Shown: positions 10,403 to 21,745 of the stretch, piece after piece | Layout of the letters: each line of letters opens with the position of its first letter | How positions within the stretch are numbered: position 1 is the stretch's first letter | Assembly: GCA_930367215.1 (NCBI GenBank) | Contig: OV884059.1 | Location: 161,942,511 to 162,006,510, forward strand | Direction of reading: 5' to 3' | Length of the DNA: 64,000 nt | Origin: Pollenia angustigena | Taxonomy: Eukaryota > Arthropoda > Insecta > Diptera > Polleniidae | Position numbers and translations under genes: made by a program | Notes under the pieces: generated by a model | The model's input: the letters and a program-made list of their open reading frames with translations, nothing else | What the model was told of the DNA's origin: nothing | Databases searched by the model: none

Positions 10403-10910
10403 TTCACGCTTTAATTCTTCGAAATAATTATGGGACTATAATTAGGGCATAATATTTTACTCTTATTTACAAATACTACCTACGTTTTCTTTTTATAGGG
10501 CCTCATGTTATACGGGACTTGTTCATGTAGAAATAAAATCATAAAAAATTTACTTTCAGTACAATAAATTACTATTATCAATGTGCGTATTAATTGGGTT
10601 AACTTTCAAATCGTTATTTATTAGAAAGTTATTTTACCAACTGTCAACCTATTGACTTAAATTTCCGTATATATACATTTATTTTTACCAATAAATGTTC
10701 ACCTTCGATCAGCGAGGGATTAATTAATTTTAATTCTTTACTGCAACTCTTAGAGAAAACTACTTGTTTTTTGTAAAGAAACAAATAAAGTTTTATTTTA
10801 TTTATTTAATTTTCATATACAATACAATTAATTTAATGGTTTATTTTATTTATTTTATAATACAATTAATTTAATTCATTTCAATTTTAATTGTTAAAAA
10901 GAAAAAATTA

Positions 10911-11003
10911 TTTCAAAATCTGAGATTCACAACTTTATAATTTTCAAAATCTGAGATTCACAACTTTATAATTTTCAAAATCTGAAATTCACAACTTTAT
11001 AAT
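10911..11003. repeat. Three tandem copies of a 31-bp unit in the leader
   Basis: Units at 10911-10941, 10942-10972 and 10973-11003. The core is CTGAGATTCACAACTTTATA, with one substitution (GAG to GAA) in the third copy. Confidence 0.9.
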
Positions 11004-11065
11004 AGCTTTTATTTTATTTTGAGTGTGCCACCAAATGTGCAAGCGAGTGTATACTTTTTACTTAT

Positions 11066-11222
11066 GGGAAATAAGTTATGTATATTCCACGATACTTCCC
11101 AACAACAGGTCTGTTCTTGTACTAAGTATGTACAATCGACCAAATCATTTCATTGGAACTAAATTATGTATATTCCAGGATACTTCCCAACAATCGGTCT
11201 GTTCCTGTACTAGCAATGCACA
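11066..11222. repeat. Two diverged copies of a 66-bp direct repeat in the leader
   Basis: Blocks at about 11066-11131 and 11157-11222, each containing TATGTATATTCCA, GATACTTCCCAACAA and a GTCTGTTC-TGTACTA core, with scattered differences. Between them lies about 25 bp of unrelated sequence. Confidence 0.75.
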
Positions 11223-11430
11223 CTGACAAAATTAATCAAAGAAATTTAAGTAAAAAAAGAGCACACGTTTTATTCTCAGAGATCAGCCCTCAGACGTTGA
11301 CACAATTATATTTTTGATTTTTAATTAATTTTTTGTGGTAATTTTTTTATGTGTTTCGTTCTGTTTGATAACTTTGCAAGCAGTTTATTAAAATAAATTA
11401 AAAATAAATAATTCCACGTGTGGTTCGATT

Positions 11431-14400
11431 TGAACTAAATTTTAATTTTATTCTTTTAATTCAAAATTTTTATTTTGTGTTCATAAAATCAAAATTTTAT
11501 TAAAATTTTTGTAACTTACAATTTCTTTCATAGCTATTATTTTTTTTCCTTTCCACAGTGTTTTTCGTTTTGCCTAGTGTCTCTTGAATTGTGACGTACT
11601 TCCAATGTCTCTTTTCTTTTGTTTCCAACAGCAATTCCTGTTGAGTATGGGTTGTAAGTAAGAGACTTAATCCAATTTAAATTTCGAGTTTGCTGCTCTC
11701 TGTTTGTTTTCTCTTCTTTTCCTCCCCTTTGTAAAGAGGAACTTAATAATTTTTTTTTTCCAAATTTGCACTTTAACTTTATTCAAACCAAATAGTTTGA
11801 TGTTAAGAGAACACAAATAATTTCTATTTTTAATAACCTTTAATTTACGGTTAAGAGAACGCAATGACCGTACATACGGTTATATCTTAAAAGAACGCAA
11901 TTTACTTTACGCGATTAACTTAATTAAGAGCACGCATTAAATGCAATAAATGTTTACATTTATTCCACGAGTACGTTATTAAGAGTGTGTTAAGGATTCT
12001 ACGAGGGTACCCACGAAAATTCGCTTAATAAATTCAAAAAGAGTTTGCAAATTTGAATATAACTACTCAACCAACACATTAAGTGTGATTAATTTCAAAT
12101 TGCATTTTTTTTTTTTTAATTAGGTATGTTTTGTGGTTTTTAATTTCATCAAAATTTAACTTCAACTATATTTAAATGAATTTTAATTTCATTAAAAATT
12201 AAATTATAACTATTATAAGTTAAATTTAATTTTGAGTTTACGCTTTTAACTTTAAATTTTAATTAGAGAAAGAGAAAAAATTTAATTTTTTATGACATAT
12301 GGAGTGTACCCGTTTTATAAATATGTAATATAAATATGTATGTATGTATAAAAGTGTGTGTGTTTTACTTATTATTTGTTTGTAAAGATCAGTATAATTT
12401 GAACTTGTTTAAGAGATAGTATCGATTTATTAAAAGTATGTGGAAAAAGAGTATGTATGCAATTTTAAGTGTGATTAAGAATGTGTGTAAATAATAAGAT
12501 TGGTTTTGGGGGTGGGTTTTTATCTAATTAAAGAGAACGCTATTTACTCTTTACCTAAATTTAAACATACAATTTAATGAGTGGATGAAGCAATTAAAGG
12601 ATTATTTTATGTGTGTGTGTTGAGTTATTTTATTTGTTAGTTAATTTTGTGAGTTATTATATTTATTATTTGAATCAATTCCCAAATATTGATACAACAG
12701 CCATATGTTAGATCTTTTGCATTTGGTTGCTGCCAAATCTCTTTTTAAATTTTCTCTTTCTTTGCTTCACTTTTCTTTATTTCCAATCGTTTCCTTTCCC
12801 TTTTTACTCTCTCTCTCTCTTTTCCAATGCGTTACAAGATTGATTTTTAATAAATTAAGAGCTTAATTCCGAAAACAAGAACTTTTATTTTCTTTATGTT
12901 AAGATCACGCAATCAAAGAAAAAATTTATTTTATTCTTTTTTAATTAGTAGTTACTGAGACCGCGAGATAATTTTGTTTTATCTTTATGTTACGAGAAAG
13001 TGACCAATTGAAAATGAATTTGGGTTAAGAGATTACGAACAAATCAGTTCTCGCTTATTTCTCTTTTCTTTCTCCTTCATAAGGAGTTTAACATGTATTA
13101 TTTGGAATAAGCGAATTGAATGATAATATGTTTTCTTTTTACTTACATTTTTATCAGATGTTTCTCTTTGACCTTACTTGTTCAAGGTCTTTTTTATTTG
13201 ATTTTTCCCGTCTTTCTTCCTCCAGAAAATATAACGGAATCTTTGCTGAAGTAATCCAAATTTTTAAGCAATCGAAATTTAAACCTTTTTGTTTAATTTT
13301 TTCCTATATAAAGTGCATTTTTGCATCTTTTTTATTCTTTATGGTATGCTTATTTTTTTTTTTTTAAACTTTCTTAATAATTTTTCTTTTACTATCTTCT
13401 TTCATTTATATATAAAAAAATTTTTTTTTTCCTTTTCTCACACACTTGATCTTTTCCCCAATTTTTGGTTGTTTTCTTAATTTTCACACACTTTTTCCTC
13501 ACAAATTATTTCCATTTAAATTTATTTTTCTATTTTTGGTTGGTTTTAATAATTTTAAGACTTTTCTTATTTTAAACTTCAAATTGCATAAACTTTCTTC
13601 ACACATACATATTTAGGGGTACTTTTAAATTCGTACACAACTCCTTTTCTATTACGTTTAATTTTTAACTTTTTATTTAATTATTTGTTCATGGGCACAA
13701 AATAAAGTTCTTGCGTACTTACTTTTTCTGTACTAGTTCTTTTGATACTGAAGTATTAAATATTTTTGGAATTTTGCTTTACCTCATGCTGATGATGTTC
13801 GAGCTTTTACCAATTAGTTTTTACAATACTCTCTCTTTATTTTGTCCACTGGTTTAACCGTCGAAGGACCATGTAATTTTGTGTCGTTGGGCTTGACACA
13901 GAAGTGCTAAATAATCTTCCTTTTTTGCCTCGAACTGCTGGGCACTACGTTTATTTATTAGCTAGAGAAGATTATAATTACAATCACTCATAAGAGTGAT
14001 TATAATTGTAGAGTAAATAAAAAAAAAGTATAGGAATGTAAATTAGATGTAGATCTCTTACATGCAGCGTTATGCGAGCATTGGTATGTACATATATTTA
14101 CTTTAAAGTACCTGATATTTCCGATTAAAGTTAGAGAAAGCGCTTTGAAATTTGTAACATCCACGTTGATAAATGTTGCTTTTCTTACAGGGTTGAAGTA
14201 AGTATTTAAAATTAAAAAAAATGTGTTTATGTAGGTAAGGAATTTAAATTTCAGTTTATTTAGGGCAATTTTAGGTTATTTTTTTTTTTTTAATTATTAA
14301 TTTGATATAAATTTGTTAGAGTAATTTGAAATCAACTTATTAGCGCTGTTGCTAAGGGATAAGTGAAATATACATATTTTAATTTTTAAATCCCAACCTG

Positions 14401-14753
14401 CCTTCGGTCGTAGATAGCCGAAGCGGTTTGGAATAGCTCCGTAAGTACTAAATAAAGATACTATTACAGTGGCTTTCAAACTACAATGTTACTAATATTC
14501 GAGATTACAATTAATACAATAAAATTCAGTTAAATTCAAATGTTAAATTCAAGATATTTATATTATACTATACTTTCGTTTTAAATTCCGTATTTTCAAT
14601 TCATTAAATTATTAGACTTTTACTTAATTTTACATATTTCACTTTCAAGATTTTAAAATTCATTTTCCATATTTATCATATTTTTACTTTTCAAATTTCA
14701 TACATATTTATAATTTCCATATCTAATATTAATGTTCAAATGTGATTTGAACA
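11431..14753 (-). repeat. 5' LTR of the BEL/Pao element (right copy)
   Basis: Sequence match to 1-3317 begins at 11437 because the window truncates the other copy. The TG at 11431 (TGAACTAAATTTT) would make the transcribed-strand LTR read TGTTCAAATC to TTTAGTTCA, 3323 bp with TG/CA ends. As the 5' LTR of a minus-strand element it should hold the promoter, but I could not single out a TATA box or initiator in this AT-rich sequence. Confidence 0.88.
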
Positions 14754-15914
14754 ACTTGAATTTTATTAAGTTTAACTTGAATTTAAATTTAATATGCGCG
14801 TCGTTATCGGCGTTATTTGTCTGTGAGTTTAGGTATCGCATAGGCGCATCGCTACTTCCCTAATTTATAGTATGCAAATACAATACGAATACTTTAAAAC
14901 CCAGTAAACATATGCATGTGACTGGAACCTAAAAACATCAAAATTAAAATTTTGCAAATATTTCTCTTAGTTTAAAATTTTTTACCAAAAGCTCTGACAA
15001 GTCATTAAAATTTTCTTAATAACAATCGGCTTATAAATTTTTTTTTTTTCTTAAATGTATGTAAAGACTTTTTCGTCTGATCAAAATGTTAACTGTGCTT
15101 TTTTATTCATATGTTTTTAATTTTGTGGGTAACAAAACAACAGCAATTTGTTCACAAATTATTTACAACTTACAGATTATTACTGTTGAAAAATTATAAA
15201 ACAATGTCAGAAGAATTGGGTTAAACATGCGACAGGTATAGAAATATAAAAATTTTCTGTAGGACACATCTGTGTTTGATGAATTTTTTTACGCATTTTG
15301 TGTTTAAAGTTCTAGTTTATTTGAGAAAAAATAATGTTAAAAAAAAATTAATTTTTCCATTTAACGATTTATAAGACACACAACTGGTTTATTCTAGCGA
15401 GCAGATCATCCGACAATAGTGAAAATTGTTGGTTTCTCTTAAAAACTGTAGCTTGTCATTGAGTCGATATAGAAGTCGAAGATTCAAGGAGCGTAATAGT
15501 ACAGGAATATGAAAACAATTATGGACGTATTCACTCTCATAGATCGGCTTGCAACTTTAGCTACACCCAATAGTGAAAATGTTCACTAGGAGTAAGAATT
15601 TTTCAGAAAATGCATTATACGTTTTCGGAATAAAGTGACACGTAATATTCATATCTACCCATTAAGAAAAGATCGTGCTATTTTTGCATATTTTACCCTT
15701 TGCATAATATAAAGAGTTTTTTTGCTAAATTTTTTAGGTTTAGACCAGTGTTTAAAGTTGAAAAATAGTAAAAGTCTTAAGATTGTGCTCTTTCTTCGAC
15801 TTTTTTTCCATTCTGTTAACCATATGATATTTCTTTAAGTGTTAAAATGTATAACTAATATGGCAGCACTAATGTTGTATAAGCTTAGAATATTCTAGTA
15901 GCATTTTGTTTATA
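14754..15914. other. AT-rich stretch without recognisable gene
   Basis: Flanks the 5' LTR. Stop codons are frequent in all frames and I see no TIRs, tandem repeats or conserved motifs. Probably background intergenic or intronic DNA. Confidence 0.5.
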
Positions 15915-16798
15915 ATGGGTGATTTTTTAAGAGCTATAGGAAAATTTTTAAAACAAAAACACATAAAATTCAGAAAAATGCATGAAATCTTTATTTGAAT
16001 CGATAGTACGGTCCATATAATTTGATGTTTGAAGATTATTTCATGCAAATTGCGCCTCAAATGGTCCATCCGCTCAGTCCAATTTTGGCATACTCTTTCC
16101 AACATTTCGGCCGGTATCTCATGAATAAATGCTTCAATGTTGTCTTCCAATGCGTCAATTGCAGCGGGCATGTGTGTATAGACCTGAGCTTTAACATAGC
16201 CCCACAAAAAATAGTCTAAAGGCGTTAAATCGTTAATGTTCCCGAACTCGCCTCTCAATAAGTGCGTTGATAAGCGTGCTATGGGCATGTGGCACCGTCT
16301 TGTTGAACCACACGTCATACAAGTCAAGCTCTTGCATTTTGGGCCAAAAAAAGTTGGATATCATCTCACGGTAGCGCTCACCATTCACAGTTACGTTACG
16401 TCTCGCATCATCTTTGAAGAAGTACGGCCCAATGATGCCACCAGACTATAAACCCCACCAAACTGTGACTTTTTCTGGATGCATTGGTAGCTCTTCAATA
16501 CTTTTGGTTGATCTTCACTCCAAAATCGACAACTCTGCTTGTTAACGTACCGAATAGCCGCTTCAGTGGGTCGATTAAACTGGCCATAAAATGGAAGAAG
16601 CGCGCGATGAACTTTCTTAACAGAGCACGCATTTTGATAATAAAATTCAATAATTTGCAAGCGTTTTTCGTTTGTAAGACGATTCATGGTTAAATTATAG
16701 ACCAAACTGAAGATGTTTGACAGTGAAACAAAACACGAAACATGCGTCAGCTGTTTAATCCAGTGTTGCCAAAAAGATAACAGCTAAAAATCACCCGA
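15915..16798 (-). mobile_element. Internally deleted Tc1/mariner-superfamily element (884 bp)
   Basis: TIRs ATGGGTGATTTTTTAAGAGC at the left and TCGGGTGATTTTTAGCTG read inward from the right share GGGTGATTTTT. TA dinucleotides at 15913-15914 and 16799-16800 fit the TA target duplication. It encloses a broken transposase on the minus strand. Confidence 0.88.
16005..16687 (-). pseudogene. Tc1/mariner-type transposase pseudogene
   Basis: The ATG at 16687 opens an HTH-like N-terminus (MNRLTNEKRLQIIEFYYQN). After about 45 residues the frame jumps to a NKQSCRFWSEDQP-type segment from the catalytic core, so the stretch that should hold the rest of the DNA-binding domain and the first catalytic Asp is gone. 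Downstream are VNGERYREMIS and LTPLDYFLWGYVK segments and an LHEIIFK C-terminus typical of this superfamily. A base is missing at the WFQQDGA catalytic motif, shifting the frame, and there is an in-frame stop near 16391. It cannot make active transposase. Confidence 0.9.
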
Positions 16799-17835
16799 TA
16801 TAAGCACACACATACTTGTACACAATACATATATTCAGTTATTAAATATTACATACTACATCTAGCAAGAAAAAGAAACGGGGTTAAGAAAAAAGAACGC
16901 TTGATCAAAAACCATAGAAGAATAAAAATTAAAAGATATTGATCAAAGTTATTTCCGGGAATACAAAATTTATTATTAAGATTTTTGTATGACGTGCAAA
17001 ATTCCCAATTTTTCATATTTGATAAATACACTGAAATTTATTGTTGAGGGAAAGCTGGCTTCTATGCGCATTTCACTGGTTGCTTAGGCCAGAGCATCAG
17101 GAAACCTTTTCCTGAATTTTGAATTGAGTTTAAAAGTTGAGTTATTAATTTGTATTTTTGAAGGTCAAAAATCCATATTTAACAGCAAGTTTTCAATTTG
17201 AATAAAAACAAACTCTTGCATTTACTTCTGATTTATTAACTGTAAACAGTCGAAGTCAAAGCTTAAGCAAAAAACGAAAAGTTATACACAACAAAGTACC
17301 TCGGCAGTCGACATGTTTGGAAGTTTTTGGTTTGACCGACTAAAACTTTTAATAAATTCTAAAAATAAAACAGAAGAGATGTTGGTGTGTGTGAATTAAA
17401 CGTTTAATCAAGTAAATTAAAAGTTTAATCAAGAAAATTAAACGAATTGAAATGATACACTAATAAAATTATTACAGTAACTGATTGTGGGTTATTAAAA
17501 TCGTTTTTCGTACGGTTAAAATTAAATAAAAATTTAGTTATTTTACGAACAACTTTATTTTTTAACATTAATGTTTGTTATTCAAAAAATAAACTACCAA
17601 AAAATAATGTTTCTTGCGTACTTATTTTGTTATGTAGTTTAATTTTTGTCGGTTGAAATGTATTTTTTAAAAGTAACAACTATTAAATTTTACGGAATAT
17701 GCTGTTTAAATTTAAAAATTTAAAAATTAATATAAAATTCATTTATTTTAAATGAAACGGAAATGTTCCGCTTTTAAATGAATTTTGAGTTGTTTAAAAA
17801 GAATTTTCGTTCGAATTTAACTACATAATATTTTA
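16799..17835. other. Gene-free stretch with a diverged R3 fragment
   Basis: Positions about 16930-17110 match the R3 repeat in inverted orientation (GGGAATACAAAATTTATTAT, TTCCCAATTTTT, CACTGAAATTTATTGTTGA, GCATTTCACTGGTTGCTTAG). At 17392-17470 a degraded fragment with GAATTAAACGTTTAATCAAG resembles the foldback MITE at 20074. No gene seen. Confidence 0.6.
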
Positions 17836-18056
17836 GGGCCCGTTTTCACAACTTACCGATAGCTAAAGGAAGGATTTTATCGGCCGTAAAAGAAGTGTTC
17901 CATTATTGCAACTTTGCTAAAACCTACCAGGTAGGATGAACCTTAATCTACTTTTTCCCTCACTTTAGGTTAAAGTAAAGACTTAATAATGGAACACTTT
18001 TTATAAGGCCGGTTAAAGTATTCTTTTAGCAATCGGTAAGTTGTGAAAACCGGGCC
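17836..18056 (+). mobile_element. 221-bp MITE, PIF/Harbinger-like (copy 1)
   Basis: TIRs GGGCCCGTTTTCACAACTTA at the left and GGCCCGGTTTTCACAACTTA read inward from the right continue into CCGATAGCTAAAG or a close variant. It is flanked by TTA and TAA, close to the TWA duplication of PIF/Harbinger elements. The interior contains ACCTACCAGGTAGG and TTTAGGTTAAAGTAAAG. A second copy in opposite orientation is at 36756-36974. Confidence 0.85.
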
Positions 18057-18159
18057 TAAGTGTACTATTAATTTGTTTACTGTAGCCAATTTAATTATTT
18101 TTTAATTAGTATTACAACTTTTTTTAATTGAAATCAATTTATATTTTTTTTCTGTGTAT

Positions 18160-18550
18160 AATTGAAGCACAGCCGCGAAAAACGTTGTAAACGCCACATT
18201 TTGCAAAAACTGTTTTTTTGCAGATAAACGTTGACTTTACTCTCTTACACAGTTTAAACATCAAATCAACCAAAACTATGCACCTTAACGCCTTCAAAAT
18301 GGCGTACAAAGTGTCAGCCAGTGGAAGAACATTGCAAGTTACTAACATAATGATGAAACCGAAATGGTTTTGCAGTGCGGAATAATGTTTTTAAAGCCTT
18401 TTGCATTAAAGTTTTTATTATCACTATTTTAAATAATAGAAAAAAAAATTTTTAAAACAAATAATGCTGCTTGTCAAAAAACGTTTTTTTGCTCTCCTGA
18501 AAAATTATTATTTTGTAACTTAAAACGTTATTCGCGGCTGTGCTTCAATT
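18160..18550. mobile_element. 391-bp MITE with 27-bp TIRs
   Basis: Ends read AATTGAAGCACAGCCGCGAA on both sides inward, followed by AAACGTT on the left and TAACGTT on the right, a single mismatch in 27 bp. No transposase coding. The target duplication is unclear because the flanks are AT-rich, so the superfamily is not assigned. Confidence 0.85.
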
Positions 18551-18691
18551 GTTCAACTGCGAGCTTTCGAAAACAGCATATGTTAAAACTGCAACAAAAG
18601 CCTTTCGCCGCTTTTTTACAAGTTGCAAATTTAGAAGAATCATATTGCTCTTTTTTGGATTTTCTTAAAGTTAAAGGTATGTAATATAAAA

Positions 18692-19369
18692 AAATTCCGT
18701 TCTTCATAAAAATTATTTTATGAAAATTAAATTTGATAAACTAAAGCCTAATTAAATAAAATACTAAACATTTAGATTAAAAACCATAAAAAGCTCAACA
18801 AAATAACCACAATACTAATTATTGTTAAAGCACGAGCTCTATGTGTACATTTGTCCTTCAAGTTGTGCTGAAAAAGGTCAACGAAAGGAAGAAGGACGAA
18901 AATGGAAAATGTACTTTGGACTTCAAGAAGAATTCTTGACAAAAGTACGAGAAAACAGAAGCAAGGAAAAAACATGTAAAATCAATTAAAATGGATAATC
19001 ATTCAGAAAAGCAAATTTCGATCTACCAAATGTTAAAATACAATTTGGTTTAAGGATTGATGTTTGACTATTGACGTCAGCAGTCGTCGATGGCTGCGAG
19101 TGTAAGACGGCAAATCCATCTGAGGAGATCGAGTGGTTGCGATCGAAACATGTCATGGTAACCTGCCGGCCAGGGTTCGAGCCCCGGCCACGGTCAAGAA
19201 TGAAAAATTATAAATTACAATTTTAATTAATTTTCATGTTGTAAAATTCCTTTCTTCATTAAAATAATTTAATGAAAATTAAATTTGATGAACCTGATTA
19301 AAAAATATTAAAAATTTGGATTAAAAACCATAAAAAGTTCAACAAAATAACCACAATACTAATTATTGG
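18692..19369 (+). repeat. R1 repeat, copy A, with tRNA-like core and a directly repeated tail
   Basis: A tail of about 125 bp (TTCTTCATAAAAATTATTTT... to AACAAAATAACCACAATACT) occurs at 18692-18818 and again at 19248-19365, like a short direct terminal repeat. Between them lies a body beginning TGTACATTTGTCCTTCAAG and a tRNA-like core at about 19090-19200, with A-box-like CGAGTGGTTGCGATC and B-box-like GGTTCGAGCCC. Related copies are at 21215, 31511 and 52965. Confidence 0.8.
19090..19200 (+). other. tRNA-like (SINE-type) module of R1 copy A
   Basis: CGAGTGGTTGCGATC resembles the A box and D-arm of Leu/Ser-type tRNAs, and AGGGTTCGAGCCC matches a pol III B box, at plausible spacing. There is no foldable complete cloverleaf or CCA-adjacent acceptor stem, so this is not called a functional tRNA gene. 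Confidence 0.6.
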
Positions 19370-19462
19370 TATGTAATTACAACAAAAAAAGATTTAAAAA
19401 AAACAAATATCTTTGTTAACTCCTTTTTGTGACCGAACTTGAACTTCTGTAGAGTTGAACTT

Positions 19463-19613
19463 AAGCCTATAGTACACGAAATGTAAAAAGCCACATGCGC
19501 ATGTGTTTCTGACGTAATTTTGTCGTCATCACACAACATGAACTGGCTAATGTGGCTTTGTAGTGACGTCAAAATTTCGTCAGAACCACATGCGCATGAT
19601 GCTTTATAGGCTT
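19463..19613. mobile_element. 151-bp MITE with long inverted arms
   Basis: Ends AAGCCTATA read inward on both sides. The subterminal arms CATGCGCATGTGTTTCTGAC (left) and CATGCGCATGTGGTTCTGAC (right, inverted) continue the homology, so most of the element is a hairpin. TA lies next to both ends. Confidence 0.75.
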
Positions 19614-20073
19614 TAGTTACCTGGCATCGGCTGGTGAAGAGACTGTTGTTTTTGGTATGTTTTTTTACTTTATTAATTTTAATTAGACCAACAGCTCTAT
19701 ATTTTTTTCCCATTTTTAATAAAAACCATCTTTTGTAAATGTTAAGGATGTTAACCAAAGATTGACTTTATTAAAAAGTATGTGAAATATTGAAGGATTA
19801 GCACTATTTCAAGAACGGTTTATAAATTTAAATTTAATTCATTGAATACACATGAAAAAGAAAAATGGTTAATATAATAAAAATAAACAATTTAAAAAAA
19901 ATTTTTCAGTATGTTTCTTATACAAAGCTGCTTTTCACTATCACACAAGTCTTACGTATTTTGAAAAAAAAAAAAATACAAACCTGTCATGATAAGTTGT
20001 AATTGTTTTTTGAAAATTTTCAATAATTAGATCAGGGAAGAATTTTCTTAAAATAATTAAGACTTTGTGGGAT

Positions 20074-20348
20074 ACACAGAAAAAAATGTTGCATTAATTA
20101 AAAACAATATCAGTTTTTATTAAAAATTTAATCAAATGAATTAAACGTTTAATCAAGTGAATTAAACGTTTAATTGATATTATTAAATTGTTTACTGGTA
20201 AAAATTAATATTATCAAATAAACGTTTAACACACTTGGTTAAAAGCTTAATTCACTTGATTAAACGTTTAATTCACTTGATTAAATTATTAATTAAAACT
20301 GATTTTATTTTTGATTAATGCTTTTGCTGGTGCAATTTTTTTCTGTGT
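20074..20348. mobile_element. Foldback MITE, 275 bp
   Basis: Ends ACACAGAAAAAAATGTTGCA and, inward from the right, ACACAGAAAAAAATTGCACC. The interior is a near-complete palindrome built from repeated AATTAAACGTTTAATCAAG words meeting at about 20200, so one strand would fold into a long hairpin. Degraded relatives lie at about 17392-17470 and 53640-53715. Confidence 0.85.
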
Positions 20349-21214
20349 GGACCTCCTGAATTGACCTCATTACGGTAGACTAGTCAATTGATTTTTTTTT
20401 TTTCTTTTTTTATTTTCTATAGAATTTTGATGACAGATTATAATCTTGCTTTTAATATTTTCCACATTCAGTATTTAGAATAAGTTTTTTCAAGAACTAA
20501 ATCAACATTTTATCCGTCGTTTGCGTTGGCCATACACTTTAATTACGTCCTTAAAATCGTAAACTGAGATATTCAAAGTCATTAATAACTTTGTATCTTA
20601 AGTAGCATTTAATCTACAATATTTTTACTAAATTTTTCGTTTTTTTTATAAATTATTGTTGGAAACGGAAGTCGTTGCAAATGCTTTTAAATTTGGTTAT
20701 AAATATCAGGCATAAATAAAATCTTTTTCTGTATTGTTATTTGTTTAACACTTATCACGCTCTTAAATTCCATAAATTACCATGGCCTTGACAAATATTG
20801 TGACTTCTTTATGATTTCCCCCAATTTTATTTTCGCTAAATTGTTTGTCCTTCTTAACTTTTATTTCAAAAATACTTATGCCTACTCGCCAAAAAGGTGT
20901 TTTAATTTATAAAGAAATCTTGAGAAAATATTTGTCTCTGCCATTTTTTTTTTTTTTTTGCCCTTAACCAACGTGTTAGAATTATGTGTTTGGATGTGTG
21001 TTCTCATGCACAGGTAATTTAGTTGACGTTATGACATTTTCATTTTCCGGCGTTTTTTCTTTCGCTTTCACTTTGGTATTTCGTTTTTCGTTTGCCCTCT
21101 TTTTTTCTTTTTTAACATTTCGTTAATTTATGACACTAACCAGATTGTTGTAGAAAGTTGGGTGTTTGTGTTAATATTTACACCGAACAAAATTGTCTGG
21201 GTATAATTAATGAA
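20349..21214. other. Gene-free AT-rich stretch
   Basis: T-rich tracts and low-complexity sequence. I see no ORF of note, TIR or family match. Confidence 0.5.
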
Positions 21215-21745
21215 AACAATTAAATAGATTTTGTAAGCCATAATTAGTATGTGGTTAATTTATTGAACTTTTCATGGTTTTTAATCCAAATTTTAATATT
21301 TTTAATCAGGCTAAAGTTTATCAAATTTAATTTTCATTAAATTATTTTTATACCGAAAGGAATTTTACAACATGAAATTAATGAAAATTTATTAATAATT
21401 TTTCATTCTTGACTGACCTGGGAATCGAACCCTGGTTTTTACGGACAGTTCGCCCTGACATGTTTCGATAGTAACAACACTTTCTCTGCAGAAGGGTTTG
21501 CCGTTTAACACTCTATGTTTACATTTGTCCTTCAAGTTGAGCTGAGGTCAACGGAAAATGGAAAGACAAAAAGATAAAAAACACAAAAATGTACTTTGGA
21601 CTTCAAGAAATATTCTTGACAAAAAGTATTAAAAACAGAAGCTAGGAATAACATGTAAATCAATTAAAATATATAATCACTCACAAAAAAATTTTGATCC
21701 ACCAAGTGGGTTTAAAGATTGATGTTTGAAAACCTTTTAAAGCGC
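21215..21745. repeat. R1 repeat, copy B, rearranged
   Basis: The left half (21225-21510) is the R1 tail plus tRNA-like core in inverted orientation. The inverted core has a canonical B box, GGTTCGATTCC, at 21422-21432. The right half (21515-21740) is the R1 body in forward orientation, starting TTTACATTTGTCCTTCAAG and stopping just before where the core would begin. The two halves are therefore inverted relative to each other compared with copy A. Confidence 0.75.

Larger units (their letters stand above)
9621..11430 (-). other. Untranslated leader of the BEL/Pao element
   Basis: 1.8 kb between the 5' LTR and the gag-pol start with no convincing ORF. It carries three repeat blocks, listed separately. 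The primer-binding site should lie at its 5' edge; the transcribed strand there reads AATCGAACCACACGTGG. This does not begin with the usual TGG complement of a tRNA CCA end, but its complement TGGTTCGATT looks like a tRNA T-arm, so the priming tRNA is unresolved. Confidence 0.7.
1..14753 (-). mobile_element. BEL/Pao LTR retrotransposon, almost complete, about 14.75 kb
   Basis: Two direct copies of a block of about 3.32 kb flank an 8.1 kb internal region read on the minus strand. Order in the transcribed direction: 5' LTR (14753 to about 11431), leader, single gag-pol ORF (9620-4314), extra zinc-knuckle ORF (4033-3347), 3' LTR (3317 to 1). Every repeat-to-repeat offset I sampled is exactly 11436, including a 13-T run, so I see no indels or substitutions between the LTRs. 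The domain order protease-RT-RNase H-integrase and the DUF1759/DUF5641-type ends are diagnostic of BEL/Pao. The window probably starts about 6 bases inside the left LTR, so its outer flank and the target-site duplication cannot be checked; the 5 bases right of the element are ACTTG. Confidence 0.93.

Noticed and set aside
10911..11003. CRISPR-like short repeats
   Set aside because: Units are directly adjacent without spacers, inside an LTR element leader in a eukaryote.
19090..19200. Functional tRNA gene
   Set aside because: Only A/B-box-like parts; no complete acceptor stem, and the module is embedded in a dispersed repeat.
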